Shown here: positions 5,420 to 7,855 of the stretch, piece by piece
Layout: each line of letters begins with the position of its first letter
Numbering within the stretch: the stretch's first letter is position 1
Assembly: GCA_947086625.1 (NCBI GenBank)
Contig: CAMTZV010000051.1
Location: 1-7,855, forward strand
Reading direction: 5' to 3'
Source of the DNA: an uncultured bacterium
GTDB taxonomy: Bacteria > Bacillota > Clostridia > Lachnospirales > Lachnospiraceae
DNA length: 7,855 nucleotides
Notes under the pieces: generated by a model
The model's input: only the letters and a program-made list of their open reading frames with translations
Databases searched by the model: none
What the model was told of the DNA's origin: nothing
Position numbers and translations under genes: made by a program

Positions 5420-5689
5420 CTATTGATCCTCAGCCGCCCGCTCGACCGCTTCAATCGCCGCGATGCGCGCCGCCTCGTATGCGACGCTGCTCACTCTCCT
5501 GCGGACCATCCCGTCTGAGCGGGCCATGCGCTTCGTAACATTTTTCGCCTCGTCGAGAAGATAGCATCTGCCGCTCTGCACATCCTTTTCGTAGTCGATG
5601 TTGTTGAACCTGAAATTTGCCGCGTATGTATCCCCGTCCTTTGCGATCATAATCGCCGTGCCGTCCGCATACATAATCTCCGCCGCCAT
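5420..5689 (-). CDS. Small protein of unknown function before the PilZ gene
   Basis: An 89-residue soluble protein that I do not recognise. The first 55 residues look strand-rich (AEIMYADGTAIMIAKDGDTYAANFRFNNIDYEKDV in outline), and the last 35 form an Ala/Arg/Glu-rich helix ending VAYEAARIAAIEAVERAAEDQ. An open frame continues upstream to 5752, but that ATG lies across the promoter's -10 region. I chose the ATG at 5689, which has a purine-rich AGAGGGG site 7 nt upstream and lies about 37 nt after the predicted transcription start. It is likely the first gene of a two-gene operon with the PilZ protein, which hints at a link to c-di-GMP signalling without proving it. GC-rich third codon positions match the genes downstream, not the permeases upstream. 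Confidence 0.75.
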   Translation of the reverse strand: MAAEIMYADGTAIMIAKDGDTYAANFRFNNIDYEKDVQSGRCYLLDEAKNVTKRMARSDGMVRRRVSSVAYEAARIAAIEAVERAAEDQ

Positions 5690-5732
5690 ATGTCCGCCCC
5701 TCTCTCCCGTACTTTTTCTCGCTGTTTCGATT

Positions 5733-5760
5733 ATTATACCACACTTTTGCATTTCAGCAA
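5733..5760 (-). promoter_or_regulatory. Strong sigma-A promoter for the unknown gene and PilZ operon
   Basis: On the minus strand TTGCTG (5755-5760), 16 nt, then consensus TATAAT (5733-5738) with TG one base upstream (extended -10). Predicted start is near 5726. A 10-bp palindrome, CAAGTACTTG (5758-5767), overlaps the -35 and could be an operator. Confidence 0.82.
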
Positions 5761-5829
5761 GTACTTGTGAAATAATGACCTGACCTTAATTACCTACTTC
5801 GCCATCGTCAAGAAGCGCAAATTCAGGCT

Positions 5830-6978
5830 TCATCCCTCCGATGAGAACAATACGAATATCCCGGCTGCAAGAAAAGCGACCGATAAAATCAGGGACATAA
5901 AAATACTCCAGTCCAGACATGGAATACTTCTTCCCCATATCCTATACAGTTCGTTTCCTGTATAAAAATGCCAGAATCCAGTCATATGTACGGGCATAAA
6001 ATTAGCAAACCAGTGATTGATTTCATATACATAGAGCTGATCGATCACAATCAGCCCGATATAAAAGCTTACAATCAGGGAAGCGCCCGCCAAAAGATTC
6101 TTTAAAATAATCGTTACCATAAGCGCCGCACTGACCATAAAAATCAATCCTGAATATCCAGCCAGAAGATTTATCATAAATTGCTGTAAATATGTAATAT
6201 TATAAAGTGAGAAAAAAGCCCTGACATTGCTTTGTATCGGCTGATTTGCACCTTCAAGGCCATAAGGCATCATGAAAATACTGAAATAAATCATCATACC
6301 GGCAATGTAAAGAACCGTAGCTGATAAATAAGCCGATAATATCCTTGCGAAATCCAACCGCTTTTGTCCGAATCTGGCGGAACGAACCAGTTCTTCCATT
6401 TGTACGCTTAAGTCACGCCCGAACAGCGGCAATATAAGTGCAGTTATCACAAGATTCAGCACAATGCCAAAACCGCCCATGCTATCCGCCAATACCTTCC
6501 AACCTTCCGCATAACCCATTGATATTACTGATAAATCCCCGGCTTTATCCATAAACCCTGCGATTTCTGAATCTGTATAATTATTTTTAGAATCCATCAT
6601 GAGATTTTCATTAATTTTCTCTGACCTTATTTGTAAAAAGCTTTCCATATCAGCCTCAGATAATTCCTCTAATGTTTTCCCTTCATAATTAACAGAGATA
6701 ATATCACGAATATTTTCATGATTCAGGTATCCGTATCTGTTTTCATTCTTTTGCATACCAAGCAAACAATGCTTATCCAGATATAAGGCCCTGGATTTTT
6801 CCTTTGCGTCAGACAGATTTTCATTCCAGTCAGCCACAATTCCTTGTGTATCACGCACAGTATACCGGTCCAGATTTATTTTTGTATGGTAAGCCGAAAC
6901 AAGCAGAACGAATCCCAGAAAACACCATAATACCGCCCTGTTTATAATCCGCTTACATTCCAGAATTACAATTCTCAT
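5830..6978 (-). CDS. ABC-2-type transporter permease
   Basis: A 382-residue membrane protein. One N-terminal membrane helix (about 15-30) is followed by a long, charged, probably extracytoplasmic domain (31-165). Then come about five further helices (around 170-187, 213-237, 263-290, 295-315, 358-378). The cytoplasmic loop after the second helix carries EELVRSARFGQKRLDFAR (195-212), a pattern typical of ABC-2 export permeases. It starts 3 nt after the stop of another permease with a similar loop (ITELTLSSKYGRK), so the two probably form a heterodimer with an ATPase encoded outside the window. Substrate unknown; peptide or antimicrobial export is one possibility. The gene is AT-rich with A/T third positions, unlike the genes after it. 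No terminator is seen in the 70 nt that follow, so some read-through into the next unit is possible. Confidence 0.8.
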   Translation of the reverse strand: MRIVILECKRIINRAVLWCFLGFVLLVSAYHTKINLDRYTVRDTQGIVADWNENLSDAKEKSRALYLDKHCLLGMQKNENRYGYLNHENIRDIISVNYEGKTLEELSEADMESFLQIRSEKINENLMMDSKNNYTDSEIAGFMDKAGDLSVISMGYAEGWKVLADSMGGFGIVLNLVITALILPLFGRDLSVQMEELVRSARFGQKRLDFARILSAYLSATVLYIAGMMIYFSIFMMPYGLEGANQPIQSNVRAFFSLYNITYLQQFMINLLAGYSGLIFMVSAALMVTIILKNLLAGASLIVSFYIGLIVIDQLYVYEINHWFANFMPVHMTGFWHFYTGNELYRIWGRSIPCLDWSIFMSLILSVAFLAAGIFVLFSSEG

Positions 6979-6981
6979 TTT

Positions 6982-7855
6982 CTACCACCATGAATCAATA
7001 TCATATTTTCTGTATGACATCTTAATTCCAATCCGAAGCAACGCCACATAAAATACCGTAAAAATAACAGCAACTGCAAAATAAGGAAGTGCCATATCAC
7101 CAACAAAATAATATCCTGTAAGCAATGAATCGCTTATAAAATTGGCAGGATGAAACATTTTGGAAAAACCATACACATTTTTTGACTTTAAAATCCAAAA
7201 AACCGCAATCGCTGACAAAATGACAGCCAGTTTTCTGTTTTTCATTTTTATGGAAATCAGCATAACGAGATTGCCTGTCACAATTGCCCCGCATAAACCG
7301 CCGCCAAACAGAATGAGAATCCCTTCCCCGACTGTAATATTATGAAGGCACTCAAACCAAAACATCTGGGCCGGTAAATTCCAGCCGTCCAAAGTAGCAA
7401 TGATCCCATTTACGATAAGCTGTACTCCGATAAAAATGAGATATGCGCTTATTATAAACATATTTCCTGCAATCCAGCGGACGTCAAAATTGTTTTTTCT
7501 GCCATATTTTGAGGATAGCGTCAATTCCGTAATTCCTCCTGCATGATCCTTTGCAAAAATTCCCGACAGTGCAAATGCCAGAACAACAAATATAAATCCA
7601 TAATCCAAAACAAACCACGCCCGCAGGTTTGCCAGCCCCTGATAATATCCTGTCCGGTAAGGTGTGTTTAGTTTCGCTATCTTTTTCTCCAAAATATTCA
7701 TTTGTTCCTCTGTACAGGGATTTACTTCTGCCAAATGTTCTTTTACCGTTTCTTTATAGGTTTTATAAAATTGTTCCTCGGAATCTAAAAAGTCATAGTC
7801 CAATCCAATCTTGTCGTTCCCATTTGTCATATATGCGCCATAATATGCATAATTG
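6982..7855 (-). CDS. ABC-2-type transporter permease, N-terminus outside the window
   Basis: A 290-residue open segment of a membrane protein. An ATG at 7830 exists, but it has no ribosome site and the frame stays open to the window edge (codons for NYAYYGAY precede it). The sequence also begins in the middle of a soluble, extracytoplasmic-type domain, so the true start and first membrane helix lie beyond 7855. Counting from the 7830 ATG, about five membrane segments follow (around 71-92, 118-143, 164-193, 200-212, 243-266). The loop GITELTLSSKYGRK (98-111) matches the equivalent loop in the next gene, EELVRSARFGQKR. The protein ends in WW. It is very likely one half of an ABC exporter with the permease that starts 3 nt after its stop; the ATPase gene is expected upstream, outside the window. 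AT-rich composition is shared with its partner. Confidence 0.78.
   Translation of the reverse strand, partial: NYAYYGAYMTNGNDKIGLDYDFLDSEEQFYKTYKETVKEHLAEVNPCTEEQMNILEKKIAKLNTPYRTGYYQGLANLRAWFVLDYGFIFVVLAFALSGIFAKDHAGGITELTLSSKYGRKNNFDVRWIAGNMFIISAYLIFIGVQLIVNGIIATLDGWNLPAQMFWFECLHNITVGEGILILFGGGLCGAIVTGNLVMLISIKMKNRKLAVILSAIAVFWILKSKNVYGFSKMFHPANFISDSLLTGYYFVGDMALPYFAVAVIFTVFYVALLRIGIKMSYRKYDIDSWW

Noticed and set aside
5690..5752. Earlier in-frame ATG for the small protein before the PilZ gene
   Set aside because: The ATG at 5752 is upstream of the TATAAT -10, so it cannot be on the transcript from that promoter.
7805..7830. ATG at 7830 as the true permease start
   Set aside because: No ribosome site; the frame is open to the window edge and the protein would begin inside a soluble domain without its first membrane helix.
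1..7855. CRISPR array, tRNA, rRNA, transposon ends or attachment sites
   Set aside because: No regularly spaced repeats, cloverleaf-like sequence, rRNA-like block, transposase or terminal inverted repeats were seen.

Overview
The window looks like a chromosomal piece of a Clostridia-type Firmicute, most likely Lachnospiraceae or a close relative. The reasons are strong AGGAGG-type ribosome sites, sigma-A promoters, two LytTR/GHKL two-component systems, and protein styles (ACT-only regulator, FliD-like tail protein, PilZ protein) typical of that family. No genus can be named from the sequence. Every supported gene lies on the minus strand, so transcription runs from high to low coordinates.

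Layout in order of transcription. (a) 7855-5830: two ABC-2-type permease genes 3 nt apart, the first cut by the window edge. They are visibly more AT-rich than everything after them. (b) 5833-4908: a junction with a very good extended -10 promoter, a small unrecognised protein (5420-5689), a PilZ-domain protein (4967-5314) and a strong intrinsic terminator. (c) 4907-2641: a LytTR response regulator and a GHKL sensor kinase, 1 nt apart. They are preceded by a perfect 9-12-9 direct repeat with the geometry of a LytTR binding site. (d) 2640-1568: an intergenic region with a second, degenerate 9-12-9 repeat, a promoter candidate and a long inverted repeat, then a FliD-like protein gene and an intrinsic terminator. 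(e) 1546-1178: a small ACT-domain protein. (f) 1112-1: a second regulatory unit with its own promoter, a 38-residue basic peptide ORF, a second LytTR response regulator, and the first 76 codons of what appears to be its membrane sensor kinase, cut by the window edge. The peptide, regulator and kinase genes overlap end to end.

Working model (inference): the 4037-4759 regulator controls its own operon through the 4830-4859 repeat. It may also control the FliD-like gene through the related repeat at 2571-2600, which sits at a similar distance upstream of a candidate -35 and in the same orientation. The PilZ protein suggests c-di-GMP input nearby, and a FliD-like protein next to c-di-GMP and peptide-type signalling suggests a surface or motility-related output. 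The least described parts are the 38-residue ORF, the FliD-like gene with its unusual leader, and the shared repeat. No rRNA, tRNA, CRISPR array or insertion sequence was seen.
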